This document shows, piece by piece, positions 35,296-45,216 of a stretch of 64,000 bases of DNA. Origin of the DNA: Aequorivita aquimaris (lineage in GTDB: Bacteria; Bacteroidota; Bacteroidia; Flavobacteriales; Flavobacteriaceae); the NCBI RefSeq assembly GCF_001573155.1, contig NZ_JRWG01000002.1, positions 62,001-126,000 of the forward strand, read 5' to 3'. How positions within the stretch are numbered: the first letter of the stretch is position 1; each line of letters begins with the position of its first letter. The notes under the pieces are model-generated. The model was not told where the DNA came from, made no database searches, and saw only the letters and a list, made by a program, of their open reading frames with translations. The translations under genes were made by a program, and so were the position numbers.

Positions 35296-35592
35296 CTAAA
35301 TATATTCGTTTACGAGACCAATTAGCGTATTGGCATCCTGTTCCCCGCTTTGGCGCCATTTCATTTCGCCATTTTTATAGATCATTAACGTGGGAAGTCC
35401 TTTAACCCGAAGTGCTTCGGCCAGTTCTTTGTTCTTTTCAACGTCAATTTTAATGACGCGGGCTTTGTCGCCAAGTGCAGCCGCAACATCTCTCAACACG
35501 GGGTGCATTTCCTTGCAGGCGTCGTCCCATTCAGCATAAAAGTCCAGCAGAACCGGAACTCTTGTTTCAATTAATTCTCCAAATTTTGACAT
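35296..35592 (-). CDS. Thioredoxin-fold protein lacking the N-terminal active-site Cys
   Basis: A 98-aa thioredoxin-like protein. The active site reads AEWDDACKEM where thioredoxins have AEWCGPCKMM: Trp22 and the second Cys (26) remain, but the nucleophilic first Cys is Asp23. The cis-Pro loop LPTLMIYKNGE is intact. A dithiol reductase reaction is therefore impossible; it may bind proteins, act as a chaperone, or form mixed disulfides with Cys26. A TATATTTG -7 element is at 35633-35626. Confidence 0.9.
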   Translation of the reverse strand: MSKFGELIETRVPVLLDFYAEWDDACKEMHPVLRDVAAALGDKARVIKIDVEKNKELAEALRVKGLPTLMIYKNGEMKWRQSGEQDANTLIGLVNEYI

Positions 35593-35647
35593 TTGCCTAA
35601 TGTGTTAGTTGAACAATTGTATTTACAAATATAACATTTCCCGATTA

Positions 35648-36874
35648 TTATACGGTATTCTGTTTCTTTTTAAGTTGGATAACAGTGATTTCCGGCCAGA
35701 TCCCTACCCTTCCCGGATAACCCAAAAACCCAAAACCTCGATTCACATTTATATACCTTCCAAATTCCTCATAAATTCCTGCCCAGTTTTTATATCTGTA
35801 CTTTATGGGGCTCCATTTTAATATTCCCGGTATTTCAATGCCAAACTGCATCCCGTGGGTATGGCCGCTCAGTGTTAAGTGAAAATGGCGGGGATCATCT
35901 TTTACTTTTGCCTGCCAATGTGATGGATCGTGGCTCATCAAAATTTTGAAATCGTCTTTTGAAATTCCTTCGCAGGCTTTATCCAGATCGCCAGCCTGTT
36001 TAAACCCGTTCTCACCCCAATTTTCAACCCCTATTAAGGCTATTTTCTGACCACTTCGCTGAAGGTACCGATTTTCGTTCAGCAACAGATTCCAGCCCAT
36101 TTCTTTTTGAAGATTTTTTAAATTCTGAAGGTTTTCAAATTTTTCTGAAGCACTTTCCCACTTCACATAATCGCCGTAATCGTGGTTTCCCAAAACCGAA
36201 AAAACACCCTCAGGAGCTTTCAAAGTTGAAAATAGCACTTTCCAATCGTTCATCTCATCAGCGATATTGTTTACCAAATCGCCCGTAAAAAGTATTACAT
36301 CGCTTTGCTGTTCATTAATAAGATTTACAGCATACTCCACTTTATTTTGATTATCAAAACTTCCGCTGTGGATGTCACTAATTTGTGTGAGTGTAAAACC
36401 GTCAAAGGCATCTGGCAGATCGTCAAATTCCAAAGCATATTTCAACACTTTGTAATTATACTTCCCCTGAATCATTCCGTAAAGCAGCGAGGCAAAAGGG
36501 ATTGCCGCAATCCCCAAAGCAATGGTACTCACAAATTTTCTGCGGGAGGCCATAAATTGTGAATTATCACTGCCAGCTATTTTCATAAATATTCCGACAA
36601 AAAAACGTGCTATGTCTTCGCCAAACATAAACACGATTATGATCAATTTTGGAACAAAGACAGCCAGGAAAATTCCGAAGAAATACATTTTTGGAGGCTC
36701 CATCATTTTTGCGGAACCCAAAAAGGAAAGTTCATAAATAAGCCCAGCCAATACCGCTAAAGAAATGAAAACATAAAAACCGTGAACCCAAGGATTTTTG
36801 GTAATCGTTTTTATGGCCTGAAAGGCATAAATATCAACAAGAATGTAAATGATTATAAAAATGAACCAACGCAT
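35648..36874 (-). CDS. Membrane-anchored metallophosphoesterase (YkuE-like)
   Basis: About 408 aa. Three or four N-terminal membrane segments (residues 1-110) precede a calcineurin-type phosphoesterase with ISDIHSGSF, GDLVNN, GNHDYG and SGHTHG, a complete dimetal site. I chose ATG 36874 (MRWFIFIII); an upstream ATG at 36910 would add 12 residues. It faces away from the GH92 gene across about 100 bp. The substrate may be a lipid phosphate or nucleotide; this cannot be told from sequence. Confidence 0.9.
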   Translation of the reverse strand: MRWFIFIIIYILVDIYAFQAIKTITKNPWVHGFYVFISLAVLAGLIYELSFLGSAKMMEPPKMYFFGIFLAVFVPKLIIIVFMFGEDIARFFVGIFMKIAGSDNSQFMASRRKFVSTIALGIAAIPFASLLYGMIQGKYNYKVLKYALEFDDLPDAFDGFTLTQISDIHSGSFDNQNKVEYAVNLINEQQSDVILFTGDLVNNIADEMNDWKVLFSTLKAPEGVFSVLGNHDYGDYVKWESASEKFENLQNLKNLQKEMGWNLLLNENRYLQRSGQKIALIGVENWGENGFKQAGDLDKACEGISKDDFKILMSHDPSHWQAKVKDDPRHFHLTLSGHTHGMQFGIEIPGILKWSPIKYRYKNWAGIYEEFGRYINVNRGFGFLGYPGRVGIWPEITVIQLKKKQNTV

Positions 36875-36976
36875 AAAGTAGAAAGAATTTTTAAAGGTAG
36901 TGAGTTTCAAAAAACTGAAATGCTACTTCACTTTATTTTAACGGTTTTTAGTATCTTTTCGAAATATTTTTTTGAA

Positions 36977-39880
36977 ATGCGAAACACCCTATCCCTACTT
37001 CTTTTTGTGTGCTCTGCTTTCAGTTTTTCACAGCAAATTTCTTCTGAAAAACTGACTTCCTTTGTAAATCCATTTATAGGCACGGGCGGTCACGGCCACA
37101 CCTATCCCGGTGCAACGATGCCTTTCGGAATGATGCAGTTAAGCCCCGACACCCGTTTGGACGGTTGGGATGGCTGCAGCGGCTACCATTATAGTGATGA
37201 ATATATTTACGGTTTTTCGCACACCCACCTTAGCGGAACCGGCGTGAGCGATTATGGCGATGTGCTTTTGATGCCTACAAATACTGTAAATTTCAACAAT
37301 GGCGCAGATGGAAAAAGTGGCTATCGCGCACATTTTTCACACGAAAACGAAACGGCTTCTCCGGGTTTTTACAAAGTTCTTTTGGATGATACGAATATTG
37401 AAGTGGAACTTACGGTTTCAAAACGTAGCGGTATCCATCAGTACACTTTTCCGAAGAATTCAAAACAGATCGTAATTCTCGATCTCGCTCATCGCGATAA
37501 AGTATTGAGCTCTGAAATAAAAATTCTTTCAAAAACCGAAATTACTGGCCATCGCCATTCTGATGCTTGGGCAAAAGACCAACGATTGTTCTTCAACATT
37601 CAGTTTTCCCGACCCTATAAAAAAGTAACCTTTTTAAACGATAAAACTGAAGGCGAAATGGTAAAAGCTGCCTTTGAATTCGACCTTTCCGAAGTAAACG
37701 AACTTGAAATTAAAGCAGCAATTTCAGCAGTTAATGAAGCCGGTGCAAAGAAAAATCTGGAAGCTGAAATTGGTAACAAAACATTTCAGCAAATAAAAGA
37801 AGAAGCCGAAACTGCTTGGGAAAAACAGCTGGGCAAAATCGAAATCGAAACCCAAAACGAAAATCAAAGAACCATTTTTTACACAGCGCTTTATCATACG
37901 ATGATTGCACCAAATCTGTATCAAGACGTTGATGGCCGTTACCGCGGAATGGATTTGGAAATTCACCAAAGCAACGATTTTGAAAACTACACCGTCTTTT
38001 CGCTTTGGGACACCTATCGCGCCGCACATCCACTTTATACCATCATTGAAAAAGAACGCACCAATCACTTTATAAATTCACTTTTAGCGAAACACGACGA
38101 AGGCGGAATCCTCCCCATTTGGCCATTGGCGGCCAATTACACTGGCTGTATGATTGGCTATCACGCCGTTCCCGTAATCGCCGATGCTTATTTAAAAGGT
38201 ATTCGCGGGTTTGATGCCGAAAAAGCTTTTGAAGCTATGAAACACAGCGCGATGCAGGATAAATTGGGTTTGAAAAGCTATAAGGAATTCGGTTTTATTC
38301 CTGTGGAAGAAGAGAGCGAATCGGTTTCAAAAACTTTGGAATATGCCTATGACGACTGGACGATTGCGGAAATGGCGAAAGCGATGGGAAAAACAGAAGA
38401 TTATCAAATTTTTTCTGAAAGAGCGCAATACTACAAAAACGTTTTCGACCCCGAAACCAAGTTTATGCGCGGTCGTTTCCGCAATACTTGGTTTGCGCCT
38501 TTTGACCCGTACGAAGTAAATTTCAATTACACTGAAGCAAATTCGTGGCAGTACAGTTTTTACGCTCCGCAGGATATTTCGGGACTTATAAATTTAATGG
38601 GCGGAAAGACTGAATTTGAAAAACAGCTCGATAAACTTTTCACGGCAAAACAAGAAACTTCGGGTCGCCAACAGGCCGATATTACCGGACTTATTGGTCA
38701 ATACGCCCATGGAAATGAGCCGAGCCATCATATGGCCTATCTTTACAATTTCGTTAACAAACCTGCGAAAACCCAAGAAAAAGTCCATCAAATTCTAAAT
38801 GAAATGTACCAAAACGCCCCCGACGGAATTTCGGGCAATGAAGACTGCGGGCAGATGAGTGCGTGGTACGTTTTCAGTGCTATGGGTTTTTATCCGGTCA
38901 CGCCTGTTAGTAATCAATACATTATCGGGACGCCTTTGTTTGAAATGGCTACAATCAATTTGGAAGACGGAAAAAAGTTTGAAATTTCTGCAGAAAATCT
39001 TTCGGACACCCACAAATACATAGCATCGGCAACTTTGAATGGAAAACCCTTGAAGCGAAGTTTTATAAAGCATTCTGAAATTATGGCGGGCGGAAAATTG
39101 GTTTTTAAAATGACCGACAAACCTTCTAAATGGGCCACAAAAGATGAAGAAGTTCCGAAAACCGAAATCACCGAAAACTTAATTCTTCCAGCGCCATTTA
39201 TCTCGAAAGGCGATGTAGCTTTTAAAAATGAAACTGAAATTTCGCTGGGTATACCTATTTCTGAATCTGAAATTTTATACAGTTTGAACAATTCTGACTT
39301 TAGAATTTATACTAAACCATTTACAATTTCCGAAGAAACTGAATTTAGAACCTACGCATCCAATGGATATGGAAAAGAAAGCAAAATTCTTTCCACTCAT
39401 TTTTACAAAATAGACCCAAACCTCAGCATAAAACTGGAAACCGAATATGCAAACCAATACAACGGTGGAGGCGAGAATGCCTTAATTGACGGTGTTCACG
39501 GTGCGATTGATTTTAGAACTGGCACGTGGCAAGGCTACCACGATACAGATTTAAAAGCCACTGTCGATTTAGGTTCTAAAAAAGGTGTACAAACCGTTTC
39601 AATAAATTTTCTGCAGGATCAACGCAGCTGGATTTTTTATCCCACCGAGATTAGTTGCTCGGTTTCGGAGAATGGAACGGATTTTACCAACTTGCCGATT
39701 CAAAAAATAGATGCCGAAAAACTTTCGGAAGAAACTGAAATAAAAACGATAGAATTTGAAGTAGATAAAAATATCCAATTCATTAAAATTTCAGCTAAAA
39801 ACTTCGGCGACCTACCAAAAGGACATTTGGGTTACGGCGGAAAGGCTTGGCTCTTTGTGGATGAGATAGAAATTAAATGA
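36977..39880 (+). CDS. Secreted GH92 alpha-mannosidase with C-terminal accessory domains
   Basis: About 967 aa with a signal peptide (MRNTLSLLLFVCSAFSFS). The GH92 body runs from VNPFIGTGGHGHTYPGATMP to NEDCGQMSAWYVFSAMGFYP near residue 630. Then come a chitobiase/hexosaminidase C-terminal-like domain (from about 740) and an F5/8-type sugar-binding domain (from about 825, NGGGENALIDG). GH92 enzymes are Ca-dependent exo-alpha-mannosidases of N-glycans. The true start is 36977; the frame extends upstream to 36782 without a signal peptide. It heads a probable three-gene glycan-use operon. Confidence 0.93.
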   Translation: MRNTLSLLLFVCSAFSFSQQISSEKLTSFVNPFIGTGGHGHTYPGATMPFGMMQLSPDTRLDGWDGCSGYHYSDEYIYGFSHTHLSGTGVSDYGDVLLMPTNTVNFNNGADGKSGYRAHFSHENETASPGFYKVLLDDTNIEVELTVSKRSGIHQYTFPKNSKQIVILDLAHRDKVLSSEIKILSKTEITGHRHSDAWAKDQRLFFNIQFSRPYKKVTFLNDKTEGEMVKAAFEFDLSEVNELEIKAAISAVNEAGAKKNLEAEIGNKTFQQIKEEAETAWEKQLGKIEIETQNENQRTIFYTALYHTMIAPNLYQDVDGRYRGMDLEIHQSNDFENYTVFSLWDTYRAAHPLYTIIEKERTNHFINSLLAKHDEGGILPIWPLAANYTGCMIGYHAVPVIADAYLKGIRGFDAEKAFEAMKHSAMQDKLGLKSYKEFGFIPVEEESESVSKTLEYAYDDWTIAEMAKAMGKTEDYQIFSERAQYYKNVFDPETKFMRGRFRNTWFAPFDPYEVNFNYTEANSWQYSFYAPQDISGLINLMGGKTEFEKQLDKLFTAKQETSGRQQADITGLIGQYAHGNEPSHHMAYLYNFVNKPAKTQEKVHQILNEMYQNAPDGISGNEDCGQMSAWYVFSAMGFYPVTPVSNQYIIGTPLFEMATINLEDGKKFEISAENLSDTHKYIASATLNGKPLKRSFIKHSEIMAGGKLVFKMTDKPSKWATKDEEVPKTEITENLILPAPFISKGDVAFKNETEISLGIPISESEILYSLNNSDFRIYTKPFTISEETEFRTYASNGYGKESKILSTHFYKIDPNLSIKLETEYANQYNGGGENALIDGVHGAIDFRTGTWQGYHDTDLKATVDLGSKKGVQTVSINFLQDQRSWIFYPTEISCSVSENGTDFTNLPIQKIDAEKLSEETEIKTIEFEVDKNIQFIKISAKNFGDLPKGHLGYGGKAWLFVDEIEIK

Positions 39881-39957
39881 AACTGGACTAATGGGAAACA
39901 CGAATCATGACCACTTAAATTTAAAAATTAAAGCCTGAAACCTGAAACCAAAATTAT

Positions 39958-40956
39958 ATGAAACGCAGAAAATTTATTCAAAATGCATCGCTTTCCACTT
40001 TGGGAATTGCCGTAGGTCCCTATGTTTTCGCTTCGGAAATTAAAACTTCCATTTCAGAAGAAAAGGATTCTCAAAATAATGCTTCAGGATTCCCAATGGT
40101 AATAGCCACTTGGAATGTAAACGATAGCACCGCCGAAGCCTGGCGCGTTTTGCAGGAAGGAAAATCTGCACTCGATGCCGTGGAAAAAGGCTGCAATATT
40201 GAGGAAGCAAATGCCGAAGGACAATCCGTGGGCATCGGCGGCTTGCCCGACCGCGATGGCAACGTTACGCTGGACGCCTGCATAATGGACAGCAAAGGCA
40301 ATTATGGTGCAGTGGTCTATCTTCAGCATATTATGCACCCAATTTCAGTGGCGCGAAAAGTGATGGAAGATACGCCACATGTAATCTTAGCAGGAAAAGG
40401 GGCCGAACAATTTGCCTATTCCAAAGGTTTTGAAAAAACAAATTTGCTTACGGAAGCCTCAAATAAAGCCTGGAAGGAATGGAAAAAAACCTCGCAATAT
40501 AAACCCATTATAAATATTGAAAACCACGACACCATCGGCATGCTCGCCATTGACAAAAACGGTGATATTTCGGGCGGCTGTACCACAAGCGGCTTGGCAT
40601 ACAAAATGGCCGGACGCGTGGGTGACTCGCCAATAATTGGTTCGGGGCTTTTTATCGATAATGAAATTGGCGGCGCGACAGCAACGGGTCTTGGTGAGGA
40701 AGTTTTAAAAACCGTCGGCAGTTTTTTGATTGTGGAATTGATGCGTCAAGGCAAAACCCCGCAACAAGCTTGCGAGGAAGCGATAGGAAGAATTATTAAA
40801 AAGAGTCCGAACTATAAAGATTTTCAAGTGGGTTATATTGCCGTGAACAAAAAAGGGGAAACAGGCCACTATGCCATTCATGATGGTTTTTGGGTAACAA
40901 AATACCAAAATGATAAAAACGAAAATATAGCTTCGGATTTTTATGATAAAAAATAA
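39958..40956 (+). CDS. N4-(beta-N-acetylglucosaminyl)-L-asparaginase (glycosylasparaginase)
   Basis: A 332-aa Ntn-hydrolase. The autocleaving nucleophile is Thr192 in ENHDTIGMLAID, with GRVGDSPIIGSGLFID and ATGLGEE further on. The N-terminus (MKRRKFIQNASLSTLGIAVG) looks like a Tat-type signal. It splits the GlcNAc-Asn bond of glycoasparagine after the protein part of an N-glycan is removed. Lying between a GH92 mannosidase and a sugar permease, it fits an N-glycan degradation route. Confidence 0.92.
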   Translation: MKRRKFIQNASLSTLGIAVGPYVFASEIKTSISEEKDSQNNASGFPMVIATWNVNDSTAEAWRVLQEGKSALDAVEKGCNIEEANAEGQSVGIGGLPDRDGNVTLDACIMDSKGNYGAVVYLQHIMHPISVARKVMEDTPHVILAGKGAEQFAYSKGFEKTNLLTEASNKAWKEWKKTSQYKPIINIENHDTIGMLAIDKNGDISGGCTTSGLAYKMAGRVGDSPIIGSGLFIDNEIGGATATGLGEEVLKTVGSFLIVELMRQGKTPQQACEEAIGRIIKKSPNYKDFQVGYIAVNKKGETGHYAIHDGFWVTKYQNDKNENIASDFYDKK

Positions 40957-40963
40957 AAAACCT

Positions 40964-41021
40964 TGCTCTCTGTGACTCTGTGGTGGATAGGTTTACCACA
41001 AAGAGGAGAGGGTACAAAGGG
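40964..41021. repeat. Dispersed imperfect palindrome, copy B (CTCTGTG...ACAAAG type)
   Basis: TCTCTGTGACTCTGTGGTGG faces TACCACAAAGAGGAGAG in the gap between the glycosylasparaginase and the sugar permease genes. It is a diverged copy of the element at 5842-5905. Confidence 0.6.
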
Positions 41022-41061
41022 AAAACAATAGTATCCACAGCATCAATAACATCATTCAACC

Positions 41062-42375
41062 ATGACCGAAAAAAAATCCTTCCGCTCAGCCTTTATTACC
41101 GTTACCGTACTTTTTTTCCTTTGGGGGTTTATCACCGTTTTGGTAGATAGTTTGATTCCACGATTAAAAGACGTTTTTGAACTCAGTTATTTTCAGGCGG
41201 GACTGGTGCAATTTGCTTTCTTTTTGGCATATTTGGTAATTTCAGTTCCCGCGGGAGCTTTGCTTTCTCGAATCGGGTATCAAAAAGGAATAATCGTAGG
41301 CCTGGTTACTATGGCCTTGGGCTGCCTGCTTTTTTATCCAGCCGCATCCGAAAGGGTTTTTTGGATTTTTTTGGTGGCCTATTTCACGCTCGCTGGCGGA
41401 ATAACCGTACTGCAAGTGGCCGCCAATCCATACGTTTCGGTTTTGGGTAGCGAAGATGGCGCTTCAAGCCGTTTAAACCTTTCACAGGCTTTCAATTCAT
41501 TGGGAACGGCAATTGCCCCTTTGATTGGCGCGTCTTTTTTGTTGAGTGATACGATTAAATCTTCAGAAGAGATTTCGGTTTTGACCGATGTGGACCGCAG
41601 TGCTTATTACGTTTCCGAAGCTTCCGCAGTACAAACGCCCTTTCTTTTTATTGCTGCTTTTATTGGGTTTTTGGCCTTAATGTTCGTTTTTATAAAACTT
41701 CCGAAGATTTTGGAAAAAAGCCCCGTGGGCGGTTACGGAAAATTGCTGAAAAACAAAATCGTTATGCTCGGGGCGCTCGGCATTTTTCTGTATGTTGGTG
41801 CCGAAGTGGCCATCGGCAGTTATTTGGTGAATTATTTTATGAGTATGAATATTTCTGAAATAATCCTTCAAAATGAAACGATGAAATACCTTGCCGAAAA
41901 CCTTTTAAATACCGATTTAGGAAAAATAGACAATAAAGCCATTGTGGGTGCTTTTGTGGTTTTCTATTGGAGCGGCGCGATGGTGGGAAGATTTGTGGGC
42001 GCTTACCTTACCCGAATAATAAAACCCACAAAGGTGCTTTCTATTTTTGCCGCAATGGCCGTGCTTATGTTGCTCATCTCCATGCATACGTATGGGTTGG
42101 TTTCCATGTGGTCCATTTTGGCGGTGGGACTGTTCAATTCCATAATGTTCCCGACCATTTTTGCTTTAACGATTGATGGCTTGGGCGATTTAAAACCGCA
42201 AGCCTCGGGATTGCTTTGTATGGCCATTGTAGGTGGTGCGGTTATTCCACCGGCCTATGGTTTTTTAACAGATAATATTGGGTTTAAGTTTGCGCTGTTT
42301 TTAATAATAGCTTGTTATGGATATATTTTATTTTTTGGTTTTTTGAAAGGCAAAAAGAACACTATAATTTTATAA
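41062..42375 (+). CDS. Sugar MFS permease (FucP/NagP type)
   Basis: A 437-aa protein with 12 membrane helices. The N-terminus FLWGFITVLVDSLIPRLKDVF, then GAGIL-like loop and VLQVAANPYVSVLG, are marks of the FucP/GluP/NagP family of sugar-proton symporters. It probably takes up mannose or GlcNAc released by the two preceding enzymes; which sugar is not determined by the motifs. Confidence 0.9.
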   Translation: MTEKKSFRSAFITVTVLFFLWGFITVLVDSLIPRLKDVFELSYFQAGLVQFAFFLAYLVISVPAGALLSRIGYQKGIIVGLVTMALGCLLFYPAASERVFWIFLVAYFTLAGGITVLQVAANPYVSVLGSEDGASSRLNLSQAFNSLGTAIAPLIGASFLLSDTIKSSEEISVLTDVDRSAYYVSEASAVQTPFLFIAAFIGFLALMFVFIKLPKILEKSPVGGYGKLLKNKIVMLGALGIFLYVGAEVAIGSYLVNYFMSMNISEIILQNETMKYLAENLLNTDLGKIDNKAIVGAFVVFYWSGAMVGRFVGAYLTRIIKPTKVLSIFAAMAVLMLLISMHTYGLVSMWSILAVGLFNSIMFPTIFALTIDGLGDLKPQASGLLCMAIVGGAVIPPAYGFLTDNIGFKFALFLIIACYGYILFFGFLKGKKNTIIL

Positions 42376-42438
42376 TTTGCAAGTTGTTATCTTTTATGGG
42401 ATTAAAAATGTATTTTAGAAAAAGTTTAGCAAACAAAT

Positions 42439-44391
42439 TTGAAAACCTCACTTTCAGTTTTAGCATTTATAATTGCCTTTGCTTGCGTTTCCCAAAATGA
42501 GCGGCAAGTTAATTCTGCGGCTATTGATTCCATTTTAAAAGCTACTGAAAAAATTCCCACTGCCGATGAAAAAATAACTTCCTTAAGCAGGGCGACAAGC
42601 AAACTGCGGTATGGGGCGGGAAGTTTAGCTTTGATACAGAAATCGGAGGAAATTTCAAAAAAAACAAATGTTCCCAAATTGCTTGCAACCACATATTATT
42701 ACTATGCCAATTATTATTACTACAACACAAATTTAGACTCTTCGCTTTATTACATTCAAAAATCAAAAGACTTTATCAGGGATGAAGAATTACCATTTTT
42801 AAGGTCTTCCGTTTTAAATACAGAAGGCGGGGTATATGTTCTTAAAGGAGATATGCCCAAGGCACTTGCACTTACTTTAAAATCACAGGAATTTCTGGAT
42901 AAAGTGGATACCACAAGTCTGCGGGCCGACGAAAAATTAATTTATAAAAAAGAGCGTCTGGCCCTGGACAATAGCATTGCCAATTTTTATAACCAAATGG
43001 AGGAGTATGAAAAGGCAACCTATTACTATGACAAGGGTTATAGAGCGGCATTGCAGGACAGCTCTTTTATAGCGGCAGGTGTTTTTATGACAAACAAGGG
43101 AGATTTGTATTTAAACACCCAAAAGTATGAAAAGGCTTTAGAGGCGTTTCTTGAAGGCAAGAAATTAAAGGAAAAAGGCAAAGCGCCGCCATTATTGCTG
43201 GTAAATTCAGATTTGAATATTGGCATTGCCCATACAAACCTGAATAATTTTGAAGAAGGCTTGCCGTATTTAAATACAGCAATTTCCTTTTATGAAAGCA
43301 GCAATATTACCGGAAAACTCTCCGAATCACTTACGTATAGGGGCGATCACTATCTTAAACAGGAAAAATATGACCTGGCGATCAATGATTGCAAAAAAGC
43401 TAAGGAAATGACTTCTTCAACTGAAAATCTACAGGTTTTTTCAAGGGCCTGTGAATGTTTGTACAATGCCCATAAAGCTATGGGAAACTACAAAGAAGCT
43501 ATTGCAAATTATGAGCTGTATGTGGATGCAAGGGAAACTATTTTCAATGAAAAAAACATAAAGAAGCAGACCCAACAGGAAATGGAGTTTGAGTTCAACA
43601 AAACCTCAGCGCTAAAGAATGCTGAAATTATTGCCAGCGAAAAAGAGAGCAGGTTGTATTCCATCCTTTCTATTATCGGGTTTTTATTTGCTGCGTTTTT
43701 AGGATTTTTCTTTTATAAAAACAGAAAGAAGAATTTATTCCTCGCCAAACAGAAAAAACTGCTGGAAGCAACCATAGATGAGAAAAATGTACTTTTAAAG
43801 GAAACACACCATCGTGTAAAAAATAGCTTTCAAATAGTTTCATCCTTGCTCTATCTGCAATCTGAAAACATGGTTGATAAAGAAGCGCAGATTGCCCTTC
43901 GCGAAGCCCAGAACAGGGTTCGATCCATGGTTTTGATACATCAAAGGCTTTACAACAAAGACCAATTAGTGGGCATTGACAGCAAGGAATATTTGGAGGC
44001 CCTGACCAAGGATATTTTTGAGACGCATCAATTCAAAAAAGAAAAATTACCGTATGTGCTAAATATTGAACCCATCGTGCTTAGCATTGAAACCATAACT
44101 CCCATCGGGCTTATTCTTAACGAATTGATAATTAACGTACTAAAACATGCTTTTGAGGATATTACTTCGGAAAGTTTGCTTTCTATTGATTTTAAAAAGA
44201 AAGATGACACCCTGGTTTTAAAAGTTATCGATAACGGGAAAGGGTTTAATGGTGAAATTAAGGAAACTTCCTTTGGAATAAAACTGATGAACACGCTTGC
44301 GAAAAAATTAAGGGCCACCTTGAATTACAAGTCTTCAGAAAATAACGGAACCGAAGTGGTTTTAAACATCAAAAAGTTTGAAATACTTTAG
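42439..44391 (+). CDS. TPR histidine kinase (HisKA_2 type)
   Basis: About 650 aa with a TTG start and a signal-like N-terminus (LSVLAFIIAFAC). Residues 80-380 form TPR helices outside the membrane, one membrane helix spans 407-426, and the kinase core holds the phospho-acceptor His458 in ETHHRVKNSFQ, the N box NELIINVLKHAF and DNGKGF. This is the HisKA_2 family seen in Bacteroidota TPR kinases. The response regulator gene follows after 20 bp. The signal sensed through the TPR part is unknown. Confidence 0.9.
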   Translation: MKTSLSVLAFIIAFACVSQNERQVNSAAIDSILKATEKIPTADEKITSLSRATSKLRYGAGSLALIQKSEEISKKTNVPKLLATTYYYYANYYYYNTNLDSSLYYIQKSKDFIRDEELPFLRSSVLNTEGGVYVLKGDMPKALALTLKSQEFLDKVDTTSLRADEKLIYKKERLALDNSIANFYNQMEEYEKATYYYDKGYRAALQDSSFIAAGVFMTNKGDLYLNTQKYEKALEAFLEGKKLKEKGKAPPLLLVNSDLNIGIAHTNLNNFEEGLPYLNTAISFYESSNITGKLSESLTYRGDHYLKQEKYDLAINDCKKAKEMTSSTENLQVFSRACECLYNAHKAMGNYKEAIANYELYVDARETIFNEKNIKKQTQQEMEFEFNKTSALKNAEIIASEKESRLYSILSIIGFLFAAFLGFFFYKNRKKNLFLAKQKKLLEATIDEKNVLLKETHHRVKNSFQIVSSLLYLQSENMVDKEAQIALREAQNRVRSMVLIHQRLYNKDQLVGIDSKEYLEALTKDIFETHQFKKEKLPYVLNIEPIVLSIETITPIGLILNELIINVLKHAFEDITSESLLSIDFKKKDDTLVLKVIDNGKGFNGEIKETSFGIKLMNTLAKKLRATLNYKSSENNGTEVVLNIKKFEIL

Positions 44392-44411
44392 TATCTTTAA
44401 GAAAAAACCTT

Positions 44412-45098
44412 GTGGGCCAATTGAAAATCTACATAGTAGAAGACGATCCATTAATTTCCTTTACCATAGAAACCGCTTTAAAAAAGCACGGTTATGGAAT
44501 TTGTGGCACTGCTGACAATTTTGAGGAAGCTTTTAGTGAAATAAACCAAAAAAATCCAGATTTGGTACTGGTTGACATTCAACTGGACGGCAAAAAAGAT
44601 GGTGTTCATCTCGCGGAAAAATTGGACAGCCTTGAAATTCCGTACCTATACCTAACCTCGCAGACCGACCCACATACCATAAAAAGAGTAAAAGAAACAC
44701 GGCCGCTGGGCTATATCGTTAAACCATTTACCGAAAATGGCCTAAGGAGCAATATTGAAATTGCTTGGAACAATTATAAAAACGACGAGGAATATCTTTC
44801 CTTTTCAGCAAACAGTGAACTTTATAAAATCAGACAGTCACAAATACTTTATTTAAAGGCATTTGACAATTATTGTTATGTAATAACTTCCGAACGGGAA
44901 TATTTGGTTCCAAAAACGCTAAAGTTTCTTGCCTCTCAATTGAATTCGGAAAAATTCACGAAAACACATCGGTCCTATTTTGTCAATCTTCTGAAGATTG
45001 AATCTTTAAAGACAGATTCTCTGCTAATAAACAACGTGGAAATCCCCGTAAGTAATTCCAAAAAAAACCAGCTTAGGCAATTATTGCAACAATCATAA
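44412..45098 (+). CDS. LytTR-family response regulator
   Basis: A 228-aa protein with a receiver domain (acidic pair in VEDD at 9-12, phospho-Asp55 in LVDIQLD, Lys104 in VKPF) and a LytTR DNA-binding domain at about 128-226 (ILYLKAFDNYCYV, THRSYFVNL). It begins with GTG at 44412 (TTG at 44421 is an alternative) and pairs with the upstream kinase. It probably regulates nearby genes such as the small membrane protein at 45217. Confidence 0.92.
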   Translation: MGQLKIYIVEDDPLISFTIETALKKHGYGICGTADNFEEAFSEINQKNPDLVLVDIQLDGKKDGVHLAEKLDSLEIPYLYLTSQTDPHTIKRVKETRPLGYIVKPFTENGLRSNIEIAWNNYKNDEEYLSFSANSELYKIRQSQILYLKAFDNYCYVITSEREYLVPKTLKFLASQLNSEKFTKTHRSYFVNLLKIESLKTDSLLINNVEIPVSNSKKNQLRQLLQQS

Positions 45099-45216
45099 TT
45101 ATACTTCACTAAAAAAAACAGCCCATTCACTAAAAAATTTGAGGATTGTCTTAATAACAATCTAAATTCGAGATGTTTTAGATTCCCAAGAATATTTCAA
45201 ATTAAAATTTTTTAAG

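Noticed and set aside
36782-36976. Upstream extension of the GH92 frame
   Set aside because: It overlaps the divergent phosphoesterase gene and would hide the signal peptide that begins at 36977.
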